Of a stretch of DNA of 64,000 bases, positions 50,076 through 58,773 are shown piece after piece. Both the position numbers and the translations under genes were made by a program. The stretch covers positions 110,597 through 174,596 of the forward strand of contig JAEWLJ010000001.1 of NCBI GenBank assembly GCA_023393455.1, read 5' to 3'. The first letter of the stretch is position 1, and each line of letters begins with the position of its first letter. The DNA is from Methanobacteriota archaeon. Its GTDB lineage: Archaea; Halobacteriota; Methanomicrobia; Methanomicrobiales; Methanoculleaceae. The notes under the pieces are model-generated. The model ran no database searches. It was not told the origin of the DNA and saw only the letters and a program-made list of their open reading frames with translations.

Positions 50076-51005
50076 TCACCCTTCAAAGAGGTCGGTCGAG
50101 AGATACCGCTCGCCGGTGTCGGGGAGGATCACGACGATCGTCTTCCCCTCGAACTCCGGCCGGCGGGCGACCCCGCAGGCCGCGTGAACCGCCGCTCCCG
50201 ATGAGATCCCGGCGAGGATACCCTCTTTCCGGGCGAGGAGGCGGCTCATCGCAATGGCGTCCGCGGAGGTGACCCGGATGACCTCGTCGACGAGATCGGT
50301 CTCGAGCACCCCCGGCACGAACCCGGCCCCGATCCCCTGGATGCGGTGCGGCCCGGCCGCCCCGCCGGAGAGGACGGGGGACTCCGCCGGCTCGACGGCG
50401 ATCGCCGCAAATGTGGGTCTTCGCGCCTTGATGACCTCGGCAATCCCGGTGATCGTCCCGCCCGTCCCGACGCCGGCAACGACGGCGTCGACGGTCCCGT
50501 CGGTGTCCCGCCAGATCTCCTCGGCGGTTGTCCGGCGGTGAACGGCGGGGTTCGCCGGGTTCTCGAACTGCTGGGGTATGAAGTAGGCGTTGGGCTTCTC
50601 GGCGGCGAGCCGGGCGGCATGATCGACCGCTCCCGTCATACCCGCGGGTCCGGGCGTGAGGACCACCTCGGCGCCCAGCGCCGCGAGGAGTTTTCGCCGT
50701 TCCACGCTCATCGTCTCGGGCATCGCGAGCATGAGCCGGTAGCCGCGGGCCGCACAGACGAACGCGAGCGCGATCCCGGTGTTCCCGCTCGTCGCCTCGA
50801 TGATCGTCGTGCCTTCCCGGATCTTGCCGGTCCGCTCGGCCTCGTCGATCATCGCGACCCCGATCCGGTCCTTCACGCTCCCCATCGGATTGAACGACTC
50901 CACCTTGGCGAGGACCGTCGCCCGGGAGCCTTTCGTCACCCGGTTCAGCCGGACGAGCGGGGTGTTCCCGATCGTCCAGGTGATGTCATGGTATATCCGT
51001 CCCAT
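50076..51005 (-). CDS. cysK: O-acetylserine sulfhydrylase (cysteine synthase A)
   Basis: 309 residues from the ATG at 51005. The PLP lysine is K45 (NPMGSVKDRIG), followed by EATSGNTGIALAF, VGTGGTITGI and GISSGAAV, all standard for CysK. It makes cysteine from O-acetylserine and sulfide. It lies 4 bp before the cysE-DUF59 gene, so both steps of cysteine synthesis share a transcript. The cysteine can then feed the IscS encoded nearby. Confidence 0.95.
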   Translation of the reverse strand: MGRIYHDITWTIGNTPLVRLNRVTKGSRATVLAKVESFNPMGSVKDRIGVAMIDEAERTGKIREGTTIIEATSGNTGIALAFVCAARGYRLMLAMPETMSVERRKLLAALGAEVVLTPGPAGMTGAVDHAARLAAEKPNAYFIPQQFENPANPAVHRRTTAEEIWRDTDGTVDAVVAGVGTGGTITGIAEVIKARRPTFAAIAVEPAESPVLSGGAAGPHRIQGIGAGFVPGVLETDLVDEVIRVTSADAIAMSRLLARKEGILAGISSGAAVHAACGVARRPEFEGKTIVVILPDTGERYLSTDLFEG

Positions 51006-51317
51006 CGCTATCGATCTCTTTCTTGTCATTCAGGTACTTGAATCGACCGTGTCGCCAGCGATCCCGGGTCGACGGAGTGGGCCTCGCAGTGACGAATGCG
51101 CAGACACGGCCTCATCCAGGCTCCCGGAACCCCTGGCGGCCCATGGTGAGTTCAGGTGCGCGGTATCGCCCACGGTTATCCGGAGAAGAGTGGTTCTCGA
51201 GGATAGAAGTTGCGCCATGCCCATATAATGAGGAAAGGTTGCCGGGAGAGGTCGAGCAGCGGAAGCGCTGATGCAAAAGCGCCTGATTTTTATTCAGGGT
51301 GGACATACACCACGCAT
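51006..51317. other. Gap between cysK and a small hypothetical gene
   Basis: No gene with a ribosome site or recognisable domain. The GCGCT/AGCGC hairpin at 51266-51283 is followed by TGATTTTTATTC; this could be a terminator or the promoter of the next gene (AT-rich at 51284-51295). Nothing else is seen. Confidence 0.35.
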
Positions 51318-51662
51318 ATGAACGAGACAAAAGGTCACTTTGAGATGGGGCGGTGGGTCGTGGACCCCGACCCCATAGTGGAGGTAAAACCCGAGCCGAC
51401 GGTGAAAGTCGAGCCCGAAACCGGAGCTAAGTCCGAAGCAACGTCAGAGCCGGTCGCCCCTACCATCGAGAAGCAGATGCAGGAGGCATCGGAGTCGGTC
51501 CGGAAGGCGGTCAACAACGTGATGAGCACGGGCCAGCACCTCTTCGGGACGCCTGAAGGACACGAGCATATCCAGCAGGCGGCGCGGAAGGCGGGCGAAG
51601 ATCTCGAACGGGCGATCAACGGCTGGGCGGAGTCTGCCCGGCGGGCCCTGCAGAGGCAGTGA
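51318..51662 (+). CDS. Small acidic hypothetical protein
   Basis: 114 residues from the ATG at 51318. The N-terminal half is a Pro/Glu/Val-rich, probably disordered segment (VEVKPEPTVKVEPETGAKSE) and the C-terminal half is amphipathic helix (MQEASESVRKAVNNVM, AARKAGEDLERAINGWAESARRAL). I know no family. Its 3' end overlaps the convergent hydrolase gene by 47 bp, an unusually long overlap. The frame is open upstream to 51210 but lacks a ribosome site there. Confidence 0.6.
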   Translation: MNETKGHFEMGRWVVDPDPIVEVKPEPTVKVEPETGAKSEATSEPVAPTIEKQMQEASESVRKAVNNVMSTGQHLFGTPEGHEHIQQAARKAGEDLERAINGWAESARRALQRQ

Positions 51663-52452
51663 GGAGGTACTCCCTGACGCGGGCGACGACCTCGGGGTTC
51701 CTCGGCAGCCGGATGTGGCAGTAGTGCTCCGGGTCCCGGGCCAGGTTTCCGGGGTCGGCCGGGAGGACGTCCATCCGGCCCCCGGGGAGGTAGGAGTCGA
51801 TGTGGGGGACGATGCCGTCGCCGGCATACGTCGTCCGCCAACCGCCGTCCGGGCCGATCTCCCATGTCCGGCCGTCGAAGACCGGGAAGAACGCCGGGTC
51901 CCCGGTGAGGTTCGCGCCGAGGACGATCCGGTAGTCGATGTCATCGCGGGTCCCGGCGGCCCGGAGCGCCGCAACGGTCCTGCTCCGGGGACGGAACTCC
52001 TGGACGATGGTATCTTCCTCGGGGTCGTAGTCCTGCGGCACGAAGACCCCGCTAAGCCGCCGGATCACCTCCGGGCCCCGCTCGGGGTCGTTGAAGAGTT
52101 CGGCCATCGCCGAGCCGTTGTTCGGGGGGCCGATCCCGACGAGCAGCCGGACATCCTCCTCACGGCTCTCGCCGTCGAGGACTTCAAGGAGGTAGCGGGC
52201 GATGCAGGTCCCCATCGAGTGGCAGACGATGTCGACCGGGCCGGAGTAGCCGATCTCCTCCCGCTGTGCATGGATGTAGTCCTGGAGAGCGAGAGCGATC
52301 GTCTCCGTCCCTTCGTTCTGCAACGCGGTGTGGTCGAACGTCCAGAGGGGCACCGCGGCGTCCGAGAGCGCGGGAGCGAGCCGGTTCCAGATGCCGGGGT
52401 GGCTCCGCCACCCGTGGACCAGGACGGCCGGACACCTCCCGTTCGTCAGAAT
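51616..52452 (-). CDS. Alpha/beta hydrolase (lipase/esterase) with a non-standard start
   Basis: About 278 residues. The oxyanion motif VLVHGWRSHPGIW, the nucleophile elbow VCHSMGTCIARYLL (Ser in HSMG), an Asp in TYAGDGIVPHIDSY and a C-terminal His in DPEHYCHIRLP give a full lipase-like triad. The first ATG/GTG in frame (52353) comes after the HGW motif, so the true start must be upstream. No ATG, GTG or TTG exists in frame before it. The best site is an ATT at 52450-52452, 9 nt after a strong AGGAGGAG ribosome site. No signal peptide is seen. Convergent overlap of 47 bp with the small acidic gene. Confidence 0.75.
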   Translation of the reverse strand: MLTNGRCPAVLVHGWRSHPGIWNRLAPALSDAAVPLWTFDHTALQNEGTETIALALQDYIHAQREEIGYSGPVDIVCHSMGTCIARYLLEVLDGESREEDVRLLVGIGPPNNGSAMAELFNDPERGPEVIRRLSGVFVPQDYDPEEDTIVQEFRPRSRTVAALRAAGTRDDIDYRIVLGANLTGDPAFFPVFDGRTWEIGPDGGWRTTYAGDGIVPHIDSYLPGGRMDVLPADPGNLARDPEHYCHIRLPRNPEVVARVREYLLTASAGPAGQTPPSR

Positions 52453-52531
52453 GGCAGCACGCTCCTCCTGCGCCGGCAGCAGTTCATTCCAACAGGATCT
52501 GATGTTGGATGGGATGTAGGTTTCGACAGGA

Positions 52532-55500
52532 TTAGCCGACTACCATCTTGTTCGCCTTCAGGAAGAAGCCCGGCGGCATCGGGTGATCGAGTTCCCAGGT
52601 GATGCTCATCGGCCGGCTCCCCTCGTGGGAGAGGTAGCGGGCGGGCCCGAGGAAGATATACGGCTGTGTGACACCCTCGACCTTGTTGTACTCGCGGACG
52701 AAGAGGAGAACCTTGCCCCCCTGTTGTTCATGCTCGATGTAGCGCCTGCCGGTCGGCGATGACGCAGAGGTGGTGCTCTGGGACTGCCAGTGGAAGAGAG
52801 TCTCGTTGACCGCGTAATCTTTATACATCGTTGTGGGCGAGTAGTGCTCCTCGGTCTTGTTCAGGGTGATCAGGAACACGTCGGCCATCTTATCCTCCAG
52901 GTACACAACCCCCTCCCTACTGCCCCCTGCCGGTCTCCGGGTCAGAGTATAGTGGCCAAGTGCTGCAAACGCCTGAGCCCGGGTGTACGTAGAGTGGAGT
53001 TCGAGGGCGTTCTCGAAACCGAGGTCGAGAACTCTCGGTAAGAACCTAATATCTGCCTCGTTATACTCCAGGAGATCGCAGATCTCGTGCCTGATTTCAT
53101 CATACGCGAAGAGAACGGAGAAGATCTCTTCAATACTCATATTCTCGTCACGAAGAGGTGTGTCGTTGAGCGAGTAGTAGAGCAGGGCCAGAATGCTCTT
53201 CTCGCGCTCCGAGAGGGTTGGTGACGGGTAATTGCAGGGCTCGGAGAGCACGGCCCTGATGAAGCCGATAACTTCCGGCGAATTAAGTGTCGCGAGCCTG
53301 ATTGCGGCGGTTCTGGGGAAGAGGCGTTCATCCGCGTAAACCTCCGGATATACACCGGCTTCTGCGGCCAGCGAACAGAACGTGCCCCTTCGATAAATGT
53401 CGTGAGGCCGCAGGCTGTAGCGCTGGAGGAAACTTTTGAACGTGAGAGGTTCGCCGGTCTCATCTTCAAACGAACGGATCTTGCGGATGAGCGTGGCCCT
53501 ATTCGCTATGTTTGCCCTGATGTTTTCAAGAACCCTCTCCCGGGCTTTCTCCTCGAAGTGGATATAACAGCCTTTCGGGAGCGAATAGGAGTCTCGAGAG
53601 ACCTGTTCTACCAGAGTTCTCCCACCAGGAGAGAGAAGCGCTGCAACCCTCTCACCGAACGGGAAGTTTTTGTTGTGATGTCCAACAAAGTCAAGGACTG
53701 TCAGGCACTCTTTCCCGTCCGAGAGGCGGAGTCCCCGTCCGAACTGCTGGATAAAGACCGTGAGACTCTCGGTGGGGCGCAGGAAGAGGATGGTGTTCAC
53801 CTCCGGGATATCGATGCCTTCATTGTAGAGGTCGACGACGAAGATGAAGTGGATCTCCCGGGCAACCAGTCGGTTCTGGATGGTGGAACGATCATCTCGT
53901 GAACTCCCGCTGTGGAGGCAGGCCGCAGGGATACCGGCCTTCCGGAATGCTGTAGCCATGTATTCAGCGTGCTCAACGGAGACGCAGAACCCGAGCCCGA
54001 TGATCTCGTGGAGATCAGTCGTGTAGTCCTGCACAGCCCTGATGATCAGATCCGCCCGCTCTTGATTCCCGGTGTAGATCCTGGAGAGTTCGGCGGGATC
54101 GTAGGTCCCCCGCTTCCAGGGCACGGTATCAAGGTCTACAACATCGGTGACGCCGAAGTAATGGAACGGAGCAAGCAATTTCCGGTTGATCGCCTCGGGG
54201 AGCCGGATCTCAGCAGAGATCTTATCGTTGAAGTACTCAAGGATGTTCAGGTTATCCATGCGCTCCGGTGTTGCGGTGAGCCCGAGGAGAACCTTCGGGG
54301 TGTAGTGGGTGAGCAACTTCCGGTATGAAGGTGCAGCGGCATGATGGAACTCGTCGACGATGATCATGTCGTAATAGTCGGGAGGCGTGATCTCCGGGAG
54401 GTTTCTGCTGTTCAGGCTCTGGATGGAGGTGAACAGGTGTTCAATCTGCGCAGGTTCGCTTCCCCCGACCAGGAGATCCCCGAAGTTCTGATCTTTGAGA
54501 ACCCCCCGGAAGACCTGGATGCTCTGCTTCAGGATCTCCTCACGGTGAGCAACGAAGAGCAAACGCGGGTAATCTCCAGGCCTCTGGATGAGGCCTTTGT
54601 AATCGAACGCAGATATGACCGTCTTTCCTGTTCCGGTTGCAGCAACGATGAGGTTTCTGTAGTTGTTGTGCAACTCCCGCTCCGCCTTGAGCCGCTCGAG
54701 GATCTCTTTCTGGTAATAGTAGGGTCTGATCTCGAAGACCGGGCGGAGGTCCAGCTCACTCCGCCTCTCCTTTGAGAGGGCACGCTGCAACCGCTCCCGG
54801 CTCTCCGGCGTGTATTCGACGAACTCGGGGTCTTCCCAGTAGGTCTCGAACGTCTTCTCGATCCTCCGGGTGATATCATATGAGTCCTGCTCGGTGATCT
54901 TGACATTCCATTCAAGGCCGCTCGTTATCGCAGGGTTCGAGAGATTAGATGACCCGATATACGATGTGGAGAAGCCGTTGTTCCGATGGAATGTGTAGGT
55001 CTTCGCGTGAAGTCGGGTTCTGTCGGTATCGTAGGATATCCGGACGGTGGTGTTCCGAAGGGAGGCAAGGGCCTCCACCGCCTTGATGTCGGTTGCCCCG
55101 GTGTACGAGGTCGTGATCACCCGAAGTTGACCGTGCTTGACAAACTCTTTCAAGTCATCGAGAATCAGGCGAAGCCCGCTCCACTTGATGAACGAGATGA
55201 GGAGATCGACACGATCGGCGGTCCGGATCTCCTTTCTCAGTTCATCCACAAGCCCGGGCTCTCCAGGAGACCCGGTGAATAGACTGCTTTGCGCGATAGA
55301 GGTCTCGGGGCGGATGGGTGCAGCGACCTTAAGCGCAGGGAGGTGATCACGGTCTACAAGGGCGAGCAAGACCTTTGCTTCTGGCGTGATCTTACACTGT
55401 TCAAGAGTCCTGTCCCGTAGTTCGCTACCGAGGTGTTCGATGAGGCGGTTGCAGATCAGGACCTGCTCTTCAATCGAGGCCCCTGCCTCATCAGCAGAGA

Positions 55501-55675
55501 TAAGAGCCGTTCTGAGAATCTTCGAGAGGTATCGTGAGAGGACGGTCTGCGGATCAAAACGTGCAAGAGGGTCTTTAAAAACCCTCCCTTCTCCTTCTGG
55601 GCCGGAGAGTTTCGATGCAAGGTATTCGCTGATCACCTGCTCGTAGATCCCCGGGAACAGTTCCATACTTCCCAT
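52532..55675 (-). CDS. PLD-nuclease / SF2 helicase / DUF3427 protein, probable defence enzyme
   Basis: 1047 residues. An HKD/PLD-like domain (about 140-280) has RLHAKTYTFHRN and SYIGSSNLSNPAI. A superfamily-2 helicase follows: Walker A VAATGTGKT (about 345-353), DEFHH box (MIIVDEFHHAA), LTATPERMD, and QQFGRGLRLSDGK as motif VI. The C-terminal 300 residues are DUF3427-like. Such proteins recur in defence islands and may cut or unwind foreign DNA. No methylase or other partner is beside it, but a CBASS locus follows within 5 kb. It starts at 55675 (or an ATG at 55666). Confidence 0.88.
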   Translation of the reverse strand: MGSMELFPGIYEQVISEYLASKLSGPEGEGRVFKDPLARFDPQTVLSRYLSKILRTALISADEAGASIEEQVLICNRLIEHLGSELRDRTLEQCKITPEAKVLLALVDRDHLPALKVAAPIRPETSIAQSSLFTGSPGEPGLVDELRKEIRTADRVDLLISFIKWSGLRLILDDLKEFVKHGQLRVITTSYTGATDIKAVEALASLRNTTVRISYDTDRTRLHAKTYTFHRNNGFSTSYIGSSNLSNPAITSGLEWNVKITEQDSYDITRRIEKTFETYWEDPEFVEYTPESRERLQRALSKERRSELDLRPVFEIRPYYYQKEILERLKAERELHNNYRNLIVAATGTGKTVISAFDYKGLIQRPGDYPRLLFVAHREEILKQSIQVFRGVLKDQNFGDLLVGGSEPAQIEHLFTSIQSLNSRNLPEITPPDYYDMIIVDEFHHAAAPSYRKLLTHYTPKVLLGLTATPERMDNLNILEYFNDKISAEIRLPEAINRKLLAPFHYFGVTDVVDLDTVPWKRGTYDPAELSRIYTGNQERADLIIRAVQDYTTDLHEIIGLGFCVSVEHAEYMATAFRKAGIPAACLHSGSSRDDRSTIQNRLVAREIHFIFVVDLYNEGIDIPEVNTILFLRPTESLTVFIQQFGRGLRLSDGKECLTVLDFVGHHNKNFPFGERVAALLSPGGRTLVEQVSRDSYSLPKGCYIHFEEKARERVLENIRANIANRATLIRKIRSFEDETGEPLTFKSFLQRYSLRPHDIYRRGTFCSLAAEAGVYPEVYADERLFPRTAAIRLATLNSPEVIGFIRAVLSEPCNYPSPTLSEREKSILALLYYSLNDTPLRDENMSIEEIFSVLFAYDEIRHEICDLLEYNEADIRFLPRVLDLGFENALELHSTYTRAQAFAALGHYTLTRRPAGGSREGVVYLEDKMADVFLITLNKTEEHYSPTTMYKDYAVNETLFHWQSQSTTSASSPTGRRYIEHEQQGGKVLLFVREYNKVEGVTQPYIFLGPARYLSHEGSRPMSITWELDHPMPPGFFLKANKMVVG

Positions 55676-55766
55676 TTGGGGGAAGCGTTAAAAATGGCTC
55701 TGGTATCCTCCGGCCTCACCGTATCGGGCCGGGGAGGGGGTCTCCCATTCTGGGAGATGGGTCGGT

Positions 55767-56108
55767 TCAGCTCAGTTCAATCCTGTAATCGTACTCCCGG
55801 CCGAGGTCCCCGTCCAGCGTGAGGCTGACCTTCTTTGTCTCCCCGGAGGGGATGGAGATCACGGTCGATGCCTCGTCCCGGACAAAACCCTTCTCCTCGT
55901 CGATCAATTTCATCTTCACGGTGACGTCGCCTTCGGCTCCGTCGTTCTGTATCATCGCGTTCACGGTATATCCAAGCCCCTTGGAGAGGCTGATATCCGG
56001 GACCATGGAGTCCTCCACGACCTTCGGGTTGGGACCGCCAAGCCCCATGCAACCGGCTGCCAGGACAAGCGCCGCAACCAGGCCGAGAATGAAGATTTGC
56101 CTGCTCAT
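55767..56108 (-). CDS. Small lipoprotein with a CARDB/FxLYD-like domain
   Basis: 113 residues. The signal peptide ends in a lipobox (VLAAGC, Cys20), and the remainder is a single beta-sandwich with the pattern GYTVNAMIQNDGAEGDVTVKM and a IPSGETKKVSLTLDGD ending, typical of small extracytoplasmic binding domains. It is probably lipid-anchored outside the membrane. An AT-rich promoter with TATACACATTTATATGG (minus strand) lies about 25 bp upstream of the ATG. Confidence 0.7.
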   Translation of the reverse strand: MSRQIFILGLVAALVLAAGCMGLGGPNPKVVEDSMVPDISLSKGLGYTVNAMIQNDGAEGDVTVKMKLIDEEKGFVRDEASTVISIPSGETKKVSLTLDGDLGREYDYRIELS

Positions 56109-56220
56109 ACGTAGAAATTGCCCGGAGAACCATATAAATGTGTATAATCCATCAGACTACATCTATCGGTCTAACATGGAATCCTCGAAAATATCGAGGT
56201 GGTAGCAGAAGTTTCTCTTC

Positions 56221-57444
56221 TCAGAAGCCGTTCACGGGTTCGCTACCCCGGTACCGCGACCGGACCCGCTCCGGGAGGATGCTCTGCTGGAAGACCCACT
56301 CGAAGTAGCGATCGGTCATCCCGGCGATGAAGTCCCGCGCAAGTTCCGCCGGCCCCGCGGCATCGACGTAGGGGCGGCATGCCCACGAGGCGTCGATCAG
56401 GTCCCGGTAGACCGGCGAGTCCTTCCGGCCATTCTCGGTATCCTCGAGGATGCGGTCGAAGAGGTAGCGGAACATGAACCGGATCTTCGTCTGGTTCTTT
56501 ATGAGCTGCTCGTTGTTGTAGATATGCTGCATGTTGAACTCCTTGAAGGCCGCGACAGAGGCCGACGTCTCCGCCGAGAACGAGATGCAGTCGGCATCGT
56601 AACTCCCGGTGACGATGTCGCGGATCAGGACATCGAGTACCTTGCGGTTGATATCAGAGAACGCTTCTTTTCTGCGTCCGGCGATACCGAAGAGGTGCAT
56701 ACAGTTCTCCGGGAACTCCGCGAGGTCGTCATCGCCAATCACCTCGACCTCGAGGGCGTCCGCAAGGTCGCGGCCGAGATAGGAGATGCTGTCGGCGATC
56801 CGCACCACGCACCCCTCGGCGGTGAGGGGGAGGGCGTCGACCCCGTTCTCGATCTTTCGCAGTTTCTCCGCGAACGAGCCCCAGTCGGCCTCGCCCTCGA
56901 CCCTGAGGCTCTGGTCGTGGACCTCGCCGTTGTGGCAGAGGATCCCGTCCAGCACCTGGAGCGTGAGGTCGCAGTCCTCGACGACGTCGAGGAACCGGAC
57001 GCTCTGGACGTTGTGTCGGAATCCCCCGAGCCCGTGTTCGGCGCAGAGCTCGTCGAGGAACTTCTCTCCGAGGTGGCCGTAGGGCACGTGGCCGATGTCG
57101 TGACCGAGGGCGATCGACTCGATCAGGTCCTCGTTCAAGCCGAGAGAACGCCCGATCGTCCTTGCAATCTTCGAGACGAGCTGGACGTGGAGGACGCGGT
57201 GGGTGATGTGGTCGTTCTCGACGAGGTAGAAGACCTGGGTCTTATCGATGTAGCGCGAGTAGGCCTTCGAGTGGACGATCCGGTCAGCGTCCCGGAAGAA
57301 CGGCGGCCGGATGACCGGGTCCTCGGGTTTGCGGCCGGACCGCCTGAGGTAATCGGCGTTCCGGGTCGCCCGGGGCGAGAGGAGCGATTCCCGGTCGGCC
57401 ATCCTCCGGGCCATCCGGTCAGCGATGTGGGGCGGAATCTCCAT
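56221..57444 (-). CDS. HD-domain deoxyguanosinetriphosphate triphosphohydrolase-like protein
   Basis: 407 residues from the ATG at 57444. The HD metal-site pattern is present: THRVLHVQLVSKIART, then ALGHDIGHVPYGHLGEKFL (His-Asp), and a later Asp in RIADSISYLGRDLADA. The opening ADRESLLSPRATRNADY is typical of dGTPase-like enzymes that remove triphosphate from dNTPs. Related enzymes can restrict viruses by depleting dNTPs, which is notable beside other defence genes, although many are housekeeping. The frame extends to 57576 over the divergent gene; that is not credible. Confidence 0.88.
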   Translation of the reverse strand: MEIPPHIADRMARRMADRESLLSPRATRNADYLRRSGRKPEDPVIRPPFFRDADRIVHSKAYSRYIDKTQVFYLVENDHITHRVLHVQLVSKIARTIGRSLGLNEDLIESIALGHDIGHVPYGHLGEKFLDELCAEHGLGGFRHNVQSVRFLDVVEDCDLTLQVLDGILCHNGEVHDQSLRVEGEADWGSFAEKLRKIENGVDALPLTAEGCVVRIADSISYLGRDLADALEVEVIGDDDLAEFPENCMHLFGIAGRRKEAFSDINRKVLDVLIRDIVTGSYDADCISFSAETSASVAAFKEFNMQHIYNNEQLIKNQTKIRFMFRYLFDRILEDTENGRKDSPVYRDLIDASWACRPYVDAAGPAELARDFIAGMTDRYFEWVFQQSILPERVRSRYRGSEPVNGF

Positions 57445-57520
57445 GATACCAGTGAAGAGTTCTCGGCCGGGAAAGGGGATAGGGCTTTCTGTATCGGCCG
57501 GGGGTGCGAACCTGCGCAGG

Positions 57521-57528
57521 CTATATCC
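57521..57528 (+). promoter_or_regulatory. TATA box of the RibD-C gene
   Basis: CTATATCC lies 23-30 bp before the ATG at 57551, a spacing that predicts a leaderless message. Confidence 0.5.
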
Positions 57529-57550
57529 CGAACGCGCGTATCCATCCTGC

Positions 57551-58216
57551 ATGTGTCCGGAAGTCATCATCCACAATAGCGTGAGCCTCGATCACGCGGT
57601 ACGAGGCTTTGAGGTCGATCTCGGGCTGCACTACGGTGCGCTTTCGGCCTTCGAGGCGGGGGCGGTCCTCGCGGGTTCGACCACGGCAAAGACCGGGATC
57701 GAGACCTATCTGGATATCAACGAGCCCGAGACGGAGGCCGACCGGCACCGGCCCGGGGTCCGGCCGGACGACCCCCGGCCCATCTTCGTCCTCGTCGACA
57801 GCGGGGGCGTGCTCAAGAACCTGCTCCACTTCTACCGGAACATGGAGCACACGAAAGACGTCGTCGTCCTCGTCTCGGAGGCGACTCCGGTGGACTACCT
57901 CGACTACCTCCGCGAGCGGGAGTACCCGTTCATCCGGTGCGGCGCGGAGCGGGTAGACCTCAGGGCGGCTCTCCGGGAACTCGGGGAGCGGTTCGGGATC
58001 ACGCGGGTGGTCTCGGACTCCGGTCCCGAGTTAAACGACGTCCTGATCCGTGAGGGGATCGCGGACAAGATCAGCCTGATCGTCTATCCGGTCATCGCCG
58101 GTGAAGGAGAGAAGAAACTCTTCGGCCGGGCAGGGGGACAGACGGCGCTCGAACTCCAGAAGGCCGTGCCGATGGAGCAGGGGACGGTGCATCTGGTCTA
58201 CGCCGCGAAGAAGTGA
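57551..58216 (+). CDS. RibD C-terminal-like reductase (diaminohydroxyphosphoribosylaminopyrimidine reductase family)
   Basis: 221 residues from the ATG at 57551. The dihydrofolate-reductase-like fold shows in IIHNSVSLDHAVRGFEVD, LVDSGGVLKNLLHFYRN, and the C-terminal ISLIVYPVIAGEGEKKLFG, the usual RibD-C ending (the consensus being P.i.G.g..lf). In archaea these act in riboflavin or F420-related synthesis as 2,5-diamino-6-ribosylaminopyrimidinone reductases. The exact substrate cannot be fixed here; the GADG-like NADPH motif is weak. It diverges from the HD dNTPase gene. Confidence 0.78.
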   Translation: MCPEVIIHNSVSLDHAVRGFEVDLGLHYGALSAFEAGAVLAGSTTAKTGIETYLDINEPETEADRHRPGVRPDDPRPIFVLVDSGGVLKNLLHFYRNMEHTKDVVVLVSEATPVDYLDYLREREYPFIRCGAERVDLRAALRELGERFGITRVVSDSGPELNDVLIREGIADKISLIVYPVIAGEGEKKLFGRAGGQTALELQKAVPMEQGTVHLVYAAKK

Positions 58217-58227
58217 GGGGTCGGCCC

Positions 58228-58419
58228 TCATTCCCTCTTTGCGGCGGCAAACCCGCCGAGAAGCACCCCGAGGACGCAGATGAGCAGGCCGAGCGTCCCG
58301 GTGCCGAACCCCGTCGGCGCCGATCCGATGAAGTAGTAGGGTGCTGCCGAGAAGTGTAGCACGAACGCGATGCCGAGGAGGGAGATGGTGATTGCCAGTG
58401 TGCCGGTGTCGTTTCCCAT
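58228..58419 (-). CDS. Small two-helix membrane protein
   Basis: 63 residues with helix 1 (LAITISLLGIAFVLHFSAA), a short loop with PYYFIGSAPTGFGT, and helix 2 (LGLLICVLGVLLGGFAAAK). The helix-rich, compositionally normal sequence supports a real gene although no family is recognised. The ribosome site before the ATG is weak. It converges with the RibD-C gene over a 12-bp gap. Confidence 0.55.
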   Translation of the reverse strand: MGNDTGTLAITISLLGIAFVLHFSAAPYYFIGSAPTGFGTGTLGLLICVLGVLLGGFAAAKRE

Positions 58420-58554
58420 GAGAATTCAGGGGAAAGGTGGGCGGGGATCTCATATCCATCTTCTGGATCGCTCCTCGTCAGGAGGTGAGCCCGTTCAACC
58501 CCGGAACAGCGGATAACTGTTCCCGGAACGATCCGGGGCAAAAGAAGTTTCGGA

Positions 58555-58566
58555 ACATATATATCC
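58555..58566 (+). promoter_or_regulatory. Promoter of the decayed CBASS copy
   Basis: ACATATATATCC, preceded by TTTCGGA. The block from here to the remnant start (58549-58599) matches the promoter region of the intact CBASS operon (60009-60059): both have TTTCGGAAC, the ATATATAT tract and CATTxAxATGGT just before the first gene. This shows that the duplication included the promoter. Confidence 0.6.
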
Positions 58567-58596
58567 AATTAATTAATCCATTTAGATGGTCAGACG

Positions 58597-58731
58597 ATGT
58601 CAAAACGGTGCCCGCTCTTCTTCGATGGCGGTATCGATTCCGCCGCTAACCTACGCAAATTTTCCCGAGCAGGATCTCTCATTACGCCTCTTTACGCTGA
58701 TTCCGGGGAGAACGCACCTGAAACGATCTAA
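58597..58731 (+). pseudogene. QueC-like remnant with a broken PP-loop
   Basis: A 44-codon frame whose translation, MSKRCPLFFDGGIDSAANL then AGSLITPLYADSGENAPE, aligns with the start of the QueC-like protein at 60057 (MLQRCLLLFSGGIDSTACL and AGYAITPLYVDFGQSAHK). The catalytic PP-loop SGGIDS is changed to DGGIDS, and the frame stops at codon 45, so the enzyme is lost. A further degenerate stretch (MYSSMIDYN) precedes the SLATT gene. The remaining genes of the operon are deleted. Confidence 0.8.
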
Positions 58732-58773
58732 AATGTATTCGTCGATGATTGATTACAACTGCGAGGAACTCAA

